Source: Candidatus Phosphoribacter baldrii (GTDB lineage Bacteria; Actinomycetota; Actinomycetes; Actinomycetales; Dermatophilaceae). From it: 64,000 nucleotides of DNA. Within the stretch, counting starts at the first letter, position 1. Every line of letters starts with the position of its first letter. Below, one piece after another: positions 16,159 through 24,400 of this stretch. The position numbers and the translations under genes are program-made. The notes under the pieces are model-generated. The model was not told the origin of the DNA. It searched no databases and worked only from the letters and a program-made list of their open reading frames with translations. The DNA is taken from positions 1,178,001 to 1,242,000 of the forward strand of contig JADIZV010000001.1 of the NCBI GenBank assembly GCA_016704565.1, in the 5' to 3' direction.

Positions 16159-16657
16159 GCCGCCGATGGTGCCACGCGTCGGAATCGGGGTCGACGTCCA
16201 CGCGTTCGCGCCCGAGGGCGCCGACCGGGAGCTGTGGGTCGCCGGGCTGCTCTGGCCAGGCGAACGCGGCCTGGACGGGCATTCCGATGCCGACGTCGCC
16301 TGTCACGCCGCATGCGACGCACTCTTCGCAGCCGCCGGGCTCGGCGACCTCGGCACTCATTTCGGCACCGACCGACCCGAGTATGCCGGTGCCTCCGGAC
16401 GCGCCCTGCTCGCCGAGGCCGCCCGACTGGTCCGCGCGGCGGGGTTCGAGATCGGCAACGTAGCCGTGCAGGTGATCGGCAACCGGCCTCGGGTGGGCAG
16501 TCGTCGGGACCTCGCGCAGACTGCCATGTCGGCCGCTTGCGGGGCGCCCGTGACGGTCTCGGGCACCTCGACCGATGGCCTGGGCCTCACCGGTCGCGGC
16601 GAGGGCATCGCGGCCATCGCCACCGCCCTCGTGTATGCCGTGCCTCCGGCGCGCTGA
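16151..16657 (+). CDS. ispF: 2-C-methyl-D-erythritol 2,4-cyclodiphosphate synthase
   Basis: 168 residues. The metal site GVDVHAF at the N terminus, GHSDADVACHAACDAL near 38-54, and the late TSTDGLGLTGRGEG block mark the family. It closes the cyclic diphosphate in the non-mevalonate pathway, two steps after IspD. The start overlaps the upstream kinase gene. Confidence 0.94.
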   Translation: MTEPPMVPRVGIGVDVHAFAPEGADRELWVAGLLWPGERGLDGHSDADVACHAACDALFAAAGLGDLGTHFGTDRPEYAGASGRALLAEAARLVRAAGFEIGNVAVQVIGNRPRVGSRRDLAQTAMSAACGAPVTVSGTSTDGLGLTGRGEGIAAIATALVYAVPPAR

Positions 16658-16674
16658 GGCGTCCCGACGGACTT

Positions 16675-16680
16675 TAGGCT
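16675..16680 (+). promoter_or_regulatory. -10 element of a leaderless promoter, first paralogue
   Basis: TAGGCT lies 6 bases before ATG 16687. The same TAGGCT-N6-start is found before the second paralogue. Confidence 0.5.
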
Positions 16681-16686
16681 GGGACG

Positions 16687-17160
16687 ATGGCGACGTTTCA
16701 CGGCATACCGGGCTTTGAGCCGCCCGATGCACCCGCCTGGGTCGACCACGTCCTGCGCGGTTGTGTGGTCGCTGGCTTCCTCGGTTACTTCGCCTTCATC
16801 TTCCGCTGGGTCGACTCGGCCACGTGGTGGGGTGCGTGGTTGCCGACACTGCCCGGGGTCCTGGGACCGCTGGCGTTGTTGCCGTGGTGGTGGGGTCCAG
16901 AGCGGCGTCCCGCCGACGCACTCAGGTTGATCATCGCTGGGCTCCTGCCGGCGGGGGTTCCGGCGTTGGCTGTGTTGTCGCTGCCGATCGCCCTCGCAGT
17001 GCTCCTGGTCGCGGTGCTGGTGGTTCTTGCGCCGCGGCTCGCCACCGAAGGGATGCGGTCCGTGGGAGCGCCGGCTGGGAGGATCTGCCTCTGGACCTAC
17101 TCCCGATATCTTCGGAAGTCCGCCGCGATGAGCAAGGCGCGTCGGCGCGCTCGCGGGTGA
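16687..17160 (+). CDS. Small membrane protein, tandem paralogue 1
   Basis: 157 residues. Hydrophobic segments near 25-42, 50-70 and 80-112 indicate three or four membrane helices; the tail is basic (SKARRRARG). No known family recognised. The protein begins MATFHGIPGFEPPDAP, nearly the same as the next gene, and most of the body is shared apart from the C-terminal 35 residues. The Gly-Ile-Pro near the start uses the rare ATA codon inside a GGCATAC word. Confidence 0.65.
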   Translation: MATFHGIPGFEPPDAPAWVDHVLRGCVVAGFLGYFAFIFRWVDSATWWGAWLPTLPGVLGPLALLPWWWGPERRPADALRLIIAGLLPAGVPALAVLSLPIALAVLLVAVLVVLAPRLATEGMRSVGAPAGRICLWTYSRYLRKSAAMSKARRRARG

Positions 17161-17291
17161 ACGTTGCAGGTCAGGAGACGGCGCCCTCGGTGAGCGTTGC
17201 CTCGGCCTAAAAGCCCTTTCGGCCAGATGCCGTGGTGGGCAGTCCCGAACGTCAGGTTCGCCGGGTTCGCCGGGTTCGGCGGCGCAGACCG

Positions 17292-17297
17292 TAGGCT
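17292..17297 (+). promoter_or_regulatory. -10 element of a leaderless promoter, second paralogue
   Basis: TAGGCT lies 6 bases before GTG 17304, duplicated along with the gene. Confidence 0.5.
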
Positions 17298-17303
17298 GTC
17301 GGA

Positions 17304-17777
17304 GTGGCGACCTTCCGCGGCATACCGGGCCTTGAACCGCCCGATGCACCTCAGTGGGTTGACCTCGTGCTGCGGGGCTGTGTGGTCGCCGGCTTCTTGG
17401 GCTACTTCGCCTTCATCTTCCGCTGGATCGACTCTCACACGTGGTGGGGTGGTTGGTTGCCGGCGCTGCCGGGGGTCCTGGGGCCGCTGGTCTTGTTGCC
17501 GTGGTGGTGGGGTCCGGAGCGGCGTCCCGCCGATGCTCTCAGGTTGATCGTCTCTGGACTTCTGCCAGCGGGGGCTCCGGCGTTGGCCGCGTTGTCGCTG
17601 CCGATCGCCCTCGCAGTGCTTCTGGTCGCGGTGCTGGTGGCTGTTGCGCCCCGACTGGCCTCGCCCGCGTTACAGGCCATCGGGGCTCCGGACGGACGCA
17701 CCTCGGCGTTCACCATCTGGCGATTCCGTCGCAAGGCCCTGGCCAACTACCGGGCGTGGCAGCGCGAGCGGCGGTGA
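17304..17777 (+). CDS. Small membrane protein, tandem paralogue 2
   Basis: 157 residues, the same length as its upstream neighbour, with matching membrane helices (GCVVAGFLGYFAFIFRW, LPALPGVLGPLVLLPWWW). The starts are 617 bases apart, so gene plus promoter were duplicated. The C-terminal 35 residues differ most, suggesting divergence of a cytosolic tail. Function unknown. Confidence 0.65.
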   Translation: MATFRGIPGLEPPDAPQWVDLVLRGCVVAGFLGYFAFIFRWIDSHTWWGGWLPALPGVLGPLVLLPWWWGPERRPADALRLIVSGLLPAGAPALAALSLPIALAVLLVAVLVAVAPRLASPALQAIGAPDGRTSAFTIWRFRRKALANYRAWQRERR

Positions 17778-17807
17778 GCAGGCCATGACCACAAGCCCGG
17801 AGGTCCG

Positions 17808-18479
17808 GTGAGGCGGGGCGGCATACCCTCCGGGAGCGCTCCGCCCCCACAGCCCGGGGGTTTGTTCACCACGACCTACGACCCCGCCGTGTGGATCCCC
17901 GCGCCCCCGTGTCGACGAATCCCCAGCACGGGAGCCGAGCGCTTCGAGCGCTGGGTGACCATGGCCGGTTCCCGGTTCCTCACCTCCGCAGACGACCCGG
18001 CCGGTCCGAAAGCCGCCGCCATCGGCCGGATCCTGCGGGCCCTCGGGAGCCTCGACTATCCCAGCTGGGACCCGTTCTGGTTGCACAAGTGGATCCACTG
18101 GCCCACTTTGCGGGTGACGCCGACCGCCGTGATCGTCAGCGGTATCCCGGCCGAGGACGGCGGGTCCGTGGAGGAGCTGCGCCACTTCTGCGGCGTGGGA
18201 TCGTCGGCAGCGCTCGAGGAACCTCTCGTTGAGGAGATCTCATCTCCGATCCTGGGGCCTGGGCTGCGGGGCCTCGTCTACAGCGCGGAGGCCGCCGACG
18301 GTTCGAAGGAGGTCCATGCGACGCTGTCGTATGTCTGGCCGGCGAAGGTCCTCGACGAGGGGGAGGTTGAGGCGGGGATCGTGCGACTGTGGGCCAGCGG
18401 GACGCCTCCGCAGATCCTTGCGGCGCAGCCGGACATCGAGGCACTCGCGATGACCCTTCGGATGGAAGCGGTCGACTGA
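17808..18479 (+). CDS. Hypothetical protein
   Basis: 223 residues from GTG 17808, which has GGAGGT only 3 bases upstream. The first 40 residues are Pro/Gly-rich; the conserved-looking part begins near RFERWVTMAG (~45). It has two Trp-rich strands (WDPFWLHKWIHW) and an acidic C-terminal half. No domain recognised and no signal peptide. The start is uncertain. Confidence 0.5.
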   Translation: MRRGGIPSGSAPPPQPGGLFTTTYDPAVWIPAPPCRRIPSTGAERFERWVTMAGSRFLTSADDPAGPKAAAIGRILRALGSLDYPSWDPFWLHKWIHWPTLRVTPTAVIVSGIPAEDGGSVEELRHFCGVGSSAALEEPLVEEISSPILGPGLRGLVYSAEAADGSKEVHATLSYVWPAKVLDEGEVEAGIVRLWASGTPPQILAAQPDIEALAMTLRMEAVD

Positions 18480-18548
18480 CGGTCTTGGTTGGTGCGACCA
18501 CCCCTGAGGCCAGCAGGTCGCCGCAAAGCCGGTCAGCCGACCAGCCGT

Positions 18549-18917
18549 TCAGCCGGTCGGGCGCCGGGTGAGGGTCACGTGCTTGCGCGGCACCCGAGCC
18601 GCCCCGGCCGCGCCCTTGCCGCGCATCGAAGCCACCCCGGCCAGCCGCTGGATGGCCGCCACATGGCCGCAGAAGGCATGCCGCCCGTCCTCGGTCATCG
18701 CCACGAGGGTGAAGGTCTTGGCCCCTTCGCGCTGCCGCCGGGTCGTCAGGTAGCCCGCCTCGTCCAGCGCCTTGAGGTGCTTTGACAACGCCGAGTCGCT
18801 GACTCCGAGGCTGTCGCGCAGGGTCGCGAACTCCGCCTCGACGACAGCCGCGAGCAGCCCGCACAGTTGCAGGCGGGTGCGCTCGTGGATGAGTTCATCG
18901 AACAACGGATACGGCAT
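18549..18917 (-). CDS. Winged-helix transcriptional regulator
   Basis: 122 residues. The HTH spans about 20-65 (ATLRDSLGVSDSALSKHLKALDEAGYLTTRR), typical of the ArsR/MarR-like HTH_34 group. A wing (EGAKTFTLVAMTEDGRHAF) follows, then a basic tail. I chose the ATG ending at 18917 (MPYPLFDELIHERTRLQLCG), where family sequence begins. It is divergent from the formaldehyde dehydrogenase gene across ~160 bases and might regulate it. Confidence 0.75.
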   Translation of the reverse strand: MPYPLFDELIHERTRLQLCGLLAAVVEAEFATLRDSLGVSDSALSKHLKALDEAGYLTTRRQREGAKTFTLVAMTEDGRHAFCGHVAAIQRLAGVASMRGKGAAGAARVPRKHVTLTRRPTG

Positions 18918-19078
18918 ACCCCCACGATAAGCCCCACTTGCCTGACAGGAAATCCCCCAAACGGCTCCCCACCAGCGCAAACGCCACGTCATACGGCCAA
19001 GGTCTTGTGCGCGCGGGCCCCCGCGGAGTCTCCTGGGGTCACGTTCCGTCCGCTTTGTGCTGCCCAGGAGGCCACGGT

Positions 19079-20179
19079 ATGCCGCAGACCGTCAAGGGAG
19101 TGATCGCGCGCGCCAAAGGGGCGCCGGTCGAGTTGGTCGATGTCGTCGTGCCCGATCCGGGGCCGGGCGAGGCCGTCGTCGTCGTCCAGGCGTGCGGGGT
19201 CTGCCACACCGACCTGCACTACCGCGAGGGCGGCATCAACGACCAGTTCCCCTTCCTGCTCGGTCACGAGGCTGCGGGAGTCGTCGAGGCGGTCGGCCCC
19301 GGCGTCACTGACGTGGCACCTGGCGACTTCGTCATCCTCAACTGGCGCGCGGTGTGCGGCAACTGCCGGGCCTGCCTCAAGGGCAAGCCCTGGTATTGCT
19401 TCGCGACCCACAACGCCACCCAGAAGATGACCCTCACCGACGGGACGGTGCTTTCCCCGGCGTTGGGGATCGGGGCCTTCATCGAGAAGACCCTCGTCGC
19501 GGCGGGGCAGTGCACCAAGGTGTCCGAGGCCGACGCGGGCGCGGTCGGTTTGCTCGGGTGTGGCGTGATGGCCGGCTTCGGCGCGGCCGTCAACACCGGC
19601 GGAGTCCATCGGGGGGACTCGGTTGCGGTGATCGGTTGCGGTGGTGTCGGCAATGCCGCCATCGCCGGGGCCAAGCTCGTCGGCGCGACGACGATCGTCG
19701 CCGTCGACGTCGACGAGCGCAAACTTGAGGGGGCCCGTCACTTCGGCGCCACCCACACGGTCAACTCGCGCGAGCGCGACGCGGTCGAGGCCATTCGGGA
19801 GCTCACCGGCGGACACGGAGCCGACGTCGTCGTTGAGGCGGTCGGTCGCCCGGAGACCTACGAGCAGGCGTTCTATGCCCGGGACCTGGCCGGCACCGTG
19901 GTCCTCGTCGGCGTCCCGACTCCGGACAAGCAGGTCACCCTGCCGATGATCGAGATCTTCGGCCGCGGCGGTGCGCTCAAGTCGAGCTGGTACGGCGACT
20001 GCCTGCCCTCCCGCGACTTCCCCATGCTCGTCGAGCTCTACCGGCAGGGCCGCTTCCCGCTCGAGGACTTCGTCTCCGAGCGGATCGGCCTGGGCGACGT
20101 CGAGGCCGCCTTCGAGAAGATGCACCGCGGCGAGGTCCTGCGCTCGGTCGTCGAGATCGCGGGTGGCACCTCCGCATGA
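19079..20179 (+). CDS. mscR: S-(hydroxymethyl)mycothiol dehydrogenase (formaldehyde detoxification)
   Basis: 366 residues. Zinc-alcohol dehydrogenase fold: catalytic site CGVCHTDLHYREG near 37, GHEAAGVV near 62, structural-zinc region CGNCRACLKGKPWYC, NAD loop VIGCGGVGNAAIAG near 185. The THNATQKMTLTDG segment is typical of mycothiol-dependent enzymes such as Rv2259. It oxidises the adduct of mycothiol and formaldehyde, which fits with mshA in the window. AGGAGG at 19067-19072 fixes the start at ATG 19079, and the longer frame upstream is not needed. It overlaps the next gene by 4 bases. Confidence 0.9.
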   Translation: MPQTVKGVIARAKGAPVELVDVVVPDPGPGEAVVVVQACGVCHTDLHYREGGINDQFPFLLGHEAAGVVEAVGPGVTDVAPGDFVILNWRAVCGNCRACLKGKPWYCFATHNATQKMTLTDGTVLSPALGIGAFIEKTLVAAGQCTKVSEADAGAVGLLGCGVMAGFGAAVNTGGVHRGDSVAVIGCGGVGNAAIAGAKLVGATTIVAVDVDERKLEGARHFGATHTVNSRERDAVEAIRELTGGHGADVVVEAVGRPETYEQAFYARDLAGTVVLVGVPTPDKQVTLPMIEIFGRGGALKSSWYGDCLPSRDFPMLVELYRQGRFPLEDFVSERIGLGDVEAAFEKMHRGEVLRSVVEIAGGTSA

Positions 20180-20859
20180 CCGGTATGCCGCCCTCCCTCA
20201 CCGACGTCGTGGCCGCCCTGCCGAGGTCTCCCGGTGGGGTGCGCGTCGAACACCTGGTGACCTCGGGGACCTTCAGCCTCGACGGCGGGACGTGGGAGGT
20301 TGACAACAACGTCTGGATCCTCGGGGACGACAACGAGTGCGTGGTGTTCGACGCTCCCCACGACGCCGAGCCGATCCTGGCGGCCATCGGCGGGCGTCGT
20401 CTGCTCGCCGTCGTGTGCACGCACGCGCATGACGACCACATCACCGCGGTCCGGGAGGTCTGCCGGGCAACCGGGGCGACGGCATACCTGCATCCAGCTG
20501 ACCGGGTGCTGTGGGATCGCGTGCACGACACTCCGCCCGACCACGACCTTGTCGACGACGACCGCCTCTCGGTCGGTGACGTCGACGTGCGCGTGATGCA
20601 CACTCCCGGTCACGCACCGGGGGCGTGCTGCTTCTCGGTGCCGGAGCTGGGCGTGGTGTTCTCCGGAGACACTCTGTTCAACGGCGGGCCTGGTGCGACC
20701 GGCCGGTCGTTCAGCGATTTCCCGACCATCATCGACTCGATCCAGGCGCGGCTGCTGTCCTTGCCGGCCGAGACGGTCGTGCTCACCGGGCACGGCGACG
20801 CGACGACGATCGGGGCAGAGCAGCCACACGTGGGGGAGTGGCTGAAGCGGGGTCATTGA
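20176..20859 (+). CDS. MBL-fold metallo-hydrolase
   Basis: 227 residues. The metal motif CTHAHDDHITAV (HxHxDH) lies near residue 80; MHTPGHAPG near 140, FSGDTLFNGG near 160 and LTGHGDATT near 205 complete the glyoxalase II-like site. It is translationally coupled to the formaldehyde dehydrogenase gene (ATGA), the same pair as Rv2259-Rv2260. It may hydrolyse the thioester formed from the mycothiol adduct; that is inference. Confidence 0.85.
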   Translation: MTGMPPSLTDVVAALPRSPGGVRVEHLVTSGTFSLDGGTWEVDNNVWILGDDNECVVFDAPHDAEPILAAIGGRRLLAVVCTHAHDDHITAVREVCRATGATAYLHPADRVLWDRVHDTPPDHDLVDDDRLSVGDVDVRVMHTPGHAPGACCFSVPELGVVFSGDTLFNGGPGATGRSFSDFPTIIDSIQARLLSLPAETVVLTGHGDATTIGAEQPHVGEWLKRGH

Positions 20860-20887
20860 CGCATTGGCGTTGCGGGCCACGTCGACG

Positions 20888-20929
20888 GGCGGGGCGGGTC
20901 ATTGAAGGGGCTAAGTGACCCGCCTCGCC
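20888..20929. terminator. Bidirectional hairpin between convergent genes
   Basis: Arms 20888-20901 (GGCGGGGCGGGTCA) and 20916-20929 (TGACCCGCCTCGCC) pair at 13 of 14 positions around a 14-base loop. It sits between the hydrolase stop and the end of the lipoprotein gene. Confidence 0.6.
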
Positions 20930-20934
20930 TCATG

Positions 20935-21597
20935 TCATCGACTCGACGGCGCGGTCGCGCACGGTTGGGGAGCCAGGGCCAGTCCGCTCGGGCCGTCGGC
21001 CAGGTAGACCACCAATCCGGTCGCAGTCCGGGCGACGAGCCGACACTCCGTCGGCCACCCCTTCATCGCGGCCACGGTTGTGCCTGACGCAAGGAAGGCC
21101 GCGTCGCCGTCTGCCGCGACGGCCATGGCGTCGGTGAGGTCGTTCCACCGAGCGAGCGAGCACTTCACCGTGAAGACGTCTGGCCCGAGGTCGGCGGTCG
21201 TTGCGGTGGGGATGGCTGCCAGTCGGCTGGGGCCGAAACTGGCGGCGCTGGTGTAGGTGCGCCCGCCCCACCGAAGGAAGTCGGCGTAGTCGACCTTCAC
21301 CTGCTCGGTGTTGGGGGTCGGTGCCGGAGGGCACCATCCGGCTGGTCCGTGGCCCCGCCCCGCCGAGATAGCCGGACCCGACGGCGTCGTCGGGGTCGCC
21401 GAGGTGACCGGCGTCGCCGAGGTCGCCGGGGTCGTTGAGATCATTGAGATCGCCGGTGTCGTTGGACCGGACGCCATGGTCACCGCCCGTGGGGAACACG
21501 CGGACAGGGCCGTCAGCAGCGCCAGCACTGGCACGGCCACGGCGGCCACTCGGGCGGTTCGGGAGGCACGCGGCATACTCGACGGCGCAGTCATCAT
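20935..21597 (-). CDS. Secreted lipoprotein with Thr/Pro/Ser linker
   Basis: 220 residues. The signal peptide ends in lipobox LSAC (Cys 34 from the first Met; Met 8 is a possible alternative start). A low-complexity Thr/Ala/Pro/Ser linker spans about 40-75, coded by short tandem DNA repeats. The rest is a globular domain with three Cys (WCPP, VKCSL, TECRL) and a terminal PQPC, so disulfides are likely outside the cell. Family not recognised. Confidence 0.68.
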   Translation of the reverse strand: MMTAPSSMPRASRTARVAAVAVPVLALLTALSACSPRAVTMASGPTTPAISMISTTPATSATPVTSATPTTPSGPAISAGRGHGPAGWCPPAPTPNTEQVKVDYADFLRWGGRTYTSAASFGPSRLAAIPTATTADLGPDVFTVKCSLARWNDLTDAMAVAADGDAAFLASGTTVAAMKGWPTECRLVARTATGLVVYLADGPSGLALAPQPCATAPSSR

Positions 21598-21678
21598 GAC
21601 CAGTGAACCGCACTACCCCCTTGTGGGGTTGCACGGCGGCACCAGAACGGGCGCGCGGGACCGGCCGGCATACCCCCC

Positions 21679-21684
21679 TAAACT
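21679..21684 (+). promoter_or_regulatory. -10 element of a leaderless cysS promoter
   Basis: TAAACT lies 7 bases before GTG 21692. Confidence 0.5.
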
Positions 21685-21691
21685 TGCCGGG

Positions 21692-23182
21692 GTGAGCCTG
21701 CACCTGTTCGACACCGCCGCGCGCGAGATGCGCGAGTTCCGCCCGCTTCAGGACGGCAAGGTCGGCATGTACATCTGTGGCCTCACCACGCAGGGGGCCC
21801 CGCACATCGGGCACGTCCGCTTCGCTGTCGCGTTTGACGTGCTGCGCCGGTGGCTCACCGTCGGGCACGAGCTTGAGGTCACCCTCGTGCGCAACGTGAC
21901 CGACATCGACGACAAGATCCTCGCCAAAGCCACCGAGGCCCAGCAGGAGTGGTGGGCCTGGTCCTACCGCAACGAGCGGCTCACCTCCGAGGCCCTCGAC
22001 CTGCTCGGCGTGCTCCCGGCCACCTACGAGCCGCGCGCCACCGGGCACATCGTCGAGATGGTCGAGCTCATGGACACCCTCGTCGAGAAGGGCCATGCGT
22101 ATGCCGCCGCCGACGGCAGCGGCGACGTCTACTTCGACGTCAAATCCTGGCCCGAATACGGCTCGCTCACCGGTCAGGCCCTGGAAGACATGGCGCCCGC
22201 CGAGGACGCCGACCCGCGCGGCAAGCGCGACCCGCGCGACTTCGCCCTGTGGAAGGGCCACAAGGTCGACGAACCGGCCAGCGCGCAGTGGCCGACCCAC
22301 TTCGGCCACGGCCGCCCCGGCTGGCACTTGGAGTGCTCCGCGATGGCCCGGCGCTACCTCGGCGACGCCTTCGACATCCACGGCGGCGGCATCGACCTGC
22401 GCTTCCCCCACCACGAAAACGAGCAGGCCCAGTCGCGCGCGGCTGGCCTGCCGTTTGCGAACTTCTGGCTGCACAACGCCTGGGTGACCGTCCGCAACCA
22501 GAAGATGGGCAAGTCCCTGGGCAACGCCCTGGAGATCCAGGCGGTGACCCGGGTGGCCCGCCCGCTCGCCGTCCGCTACTACCTCACCGCCGCCCATTAT
22601 CGGTCGATGATCGAATATCACGAGGGCTCACTCGCTGAGGCCGGTGCCGCCGTCGACCGGATCGAGGGGCTGCTCGATCGCGTCGACCAGGTCCGTCCGC
22701 TCGCCGACCGCAGGGGCACCCTGCCGCAAGCGTTCCGCGACGCCATGGACGACGACCTCAACGTCTCCGGCGCGCTCGCGGTCGTCCATGACACCGTCCG
22801 GGCGGCCAACACGGCGCTGGATGACGGCGACCTCGATGGGGCGGCCGACCTGGCTGCTGCCGTGGTGGCGATGACCGACATCCTCGGAGTCAACCCGATG
22901 GACCCGCACTGGGTCGGGGCGAGCACGCCCGGTCAAGGTGACGCCACGGCCGCTCTCGACTCCCTCGTCCAGGCTCAGCTCGCCGCGCGCCAATCAGCCC
23001 GGAGCGCAAGGGATTTCGCTGCTGCTGACGCCATCCGAGACCAGCTCACTGCGGCTGGGATCGCCATCGAGGACACACCGTCCGGCCCCCGCTGGTCGCT
23101 GTCGCGCCCGGCCGATGCCCCCGTGACCTCGGCGCTCCGCGGCATACCCACCGACGCACCTGCCCCCCAACCGAAGGACTGA
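21692..23182 (+). CDS. cysS: Cysteinyl-tRNA synthetase
   Basis: 496 residues from GTG 21692. The zinc/active site opens with YICGLTTQGAPHIGHVRF (HIGH signature); HLECSAMARRYLG and the zinc HGGGIDLRFPHHENE follow, with KMGKSLGN as the KMSKS loop. The DALR and C-terminal helices complete it. The GLTTQGAP form of the first motif is an actinobacterial variant and does not by itself indicate MshC; the C-terminal anticodon region supports CysS. It is followed one base later by rlmB. Confidence 0.93.
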   Translation: MSLHLFDTAAREMREFRPLQDGKVGMYICGLTTQGAPHIGHVRFAVAFDVLRRWLTVGHELEVTLVRNVTDIDDKILAKATEAQQEWWAWSYRNERLTSEALDLLGVLPATYEPRATGHIVEMVELMDTLVEKGHAYAAADGSGDVYFDVKSWPEYGSLTGQALEDMAPAEDADPRGKRDPRDFALWKGHKVDEPASAQWPTHFGHGRPGWHLECSAMARRYLGDAFDIHGGGIDLRFPHHENEQAQSRAAGLPFANFWLHNAWVTVRNQKMGKSLGNALEIQAVTRVARPLAVRYYLTAAHYRSMIEYHEGSLAEAGAAVDRIEGLLDRVDQVRPLADRRGTLPQAFRDAMDDDLNVSGALAVVHDTVRAANTALDDGDLDGAADLAAAVVAMTDILGVNPMDPHWVGASTPGQGDATAALDSLVQAQLAARQSARSARDFAAADAIRDQLTAAGIAIEDTPSGPRWSLSRPADAPVTSALRGIPTDAPAPQPKD

Positions 23183-23183
23183 C

Positions 23184-24320
23184 ATGGCCGGCAACTCCCA
23201 ACGCCGCGGGGCGGTCCGCAAGAGCGGCAAAGGCCCCACCGTCGGCTCGGGGGGTCAACGCCGCCGTGGTTTGGAGGGCAAGGGCCCCACCCCGAAGGCC
23301 GCCGACCGCGAGAACCACAAGGCACACAAGCGCGCCCAAGCCGCGGGCTCCGGCACCTCGTCCGCTGGGTCCAGCGCGCAGGGCCGGTATGCCGCCCGCC
23401 CCACCTCCGCGGGTCGGCCCACCTCGGGCGACGGCCGAGGATCTGGCCCGGGTTCGACAGGGCGGGGTGTCTCCACCGGCCGGAGCGCCCCCGCTGGCCG
23501 GGGTGCCGGGCCCAGCCGGGCATCACGCGGCAGCCGCCCCAGCGCGCCGGGTCGTCGGGGCAAGCCCAGCTCCGAGGTCGTCGCCGGGCGCAACTCCGTG
23601 GTGGAAGCACTGCGGGCCGACATCCCCGCCTCGACCCTGTTCATCGCCAGCCGGATCGACTCTGACGACCGGGTCCGTGAGGCGCTCACCCAGGCGACGC
23701 AGCGCGGCATACCGATCCTGGAGTGTCCCCGAGCGGAGCTCGACCGGATCACCGACGGGGCCGTCCACCAGGGGCTCGCGCTGCAGGTGCCGCCCTACGC
23801 CTATGCCGACCCCGACGACCTCATCGACCCGTTGACCCCCGGGGTGCCGCTCATCGTCGCTCTCGACGGGATCACCGACCCGCGCAACCTCGGGGCGATC
23901 ATCCGCTCGGTGGCGGCGTTTGGCGGGCACGGGGTGGTCGTCCCGGAGCGCCGGTCGGTCGGCATGACCGCGAGCGCCTGGAAGACTTCCGCTGGTGCGG
24001 CGGCCAGGGTGCCAGTCGCGCTCGCAGGCAACCTCACCCGGGCGATCGAGCGTTATCAGAAGGCAGGGTTTGTCGTCATCGGCCTCGACATGGATGGCGA
24101 CGTCACCCTGCCCGAGGTGGATCTCGGTGACGAGCCCGTCGTCGTCGTGGTCGGTTCGGAGGGCAAGGGCCTGTCTCGCCTGGTGCGGGAGACCTGCGAC
24201 CGGGTGGTCTCGATCCCGATGGCCAGCACGGTCGAGTCCCTCAATGCCGGGGTCGCGGCGAGCGTTGCGCTCTATGAGATCGCCCGGCAACGGGCCGCCA
24301 CACCGAGGCGTTCGCGGTAG
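23184..24320 (+). CDS. rlmB: 23S rRNA (guanosine-2'-O-)-methyltransferase
   Basis: 378 residues. The SpoU/TrmH knot is at the C terminus: DPRNLGAIIRSVAAFG near 233, VVVGSEGKGLSRLV near 315, IPMASTVESLNAGVAAS near 342. The substrate-binding SpoU N-domain begins near GRNSVVEAL (~135). The first ~130 residues are a Gly/Ser/Arg-rich disordered basic region, common in actinobacterial RlmB. It methylates G2251 of 23S rRNA. Confidence 0.9.
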   Translation: MAGNSQRRGAVRKSGKGPTVGSGGQRRRGLEGKGPTPKAADRENHKAHKRAQAAGSGTSSAGSSAQGRYAARPTSAGRPTSGDGRGSGPGSTGRGVSTGRSAPAGRGAGPSRASRGSRPSAPGRRGKPSSEVVAGRNSVVEALRADIPASTLFIASRIDSDDRVREALTQATQRGIPILECPRAELDRITDGAVHQGLALQVPPYAYADPDDLIDPLTPGVPLIVALDGITDPRNLGAIIRSVAAFGGHGVVVPERRSVGMTASAWKTSAGAAARVPVALAGNLTRAIERYQKAGFVVIGLDMDGDVTLPEVDLGDEPVVVVVGSEGKGLSRLVRETCDRVVSIPMASTVESLNAGVAASVALYEIARQRAATPRRSR

Positions 24321-24400
24321 CACGCGAGCGCGGCCTCGCGCGGCTGGTTAGCATGTGCCCACCGCTCGTCGGCGGTGGCCAGGACAGCAAGGAGTATGCC

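Noticed and set aside
18938..19078. N-terminal extension of the formaldehyde dehydrogenase from 18938
   Set aside because: AGGAGG at 19067-19072 and family sequence both start at ATG 19079; the extension is divergent promoter DNA.
20930..22621. 563-codon minus-strand open frame opposite cysS
   Set aside because: It covers CysS motifs in antisense and mixes unrelated low complexity; the true minus-strand gene here is the lipoprotein at 20935-21597.
21692..23182. MshC (cysteine-glucosaminyl-inositol ligase) instead of CysS
   Set aside because: Length (496) and the C-terminal DALR and anticodon region, plus the rlmB neighbour, fit CysS; MshC is shorter.
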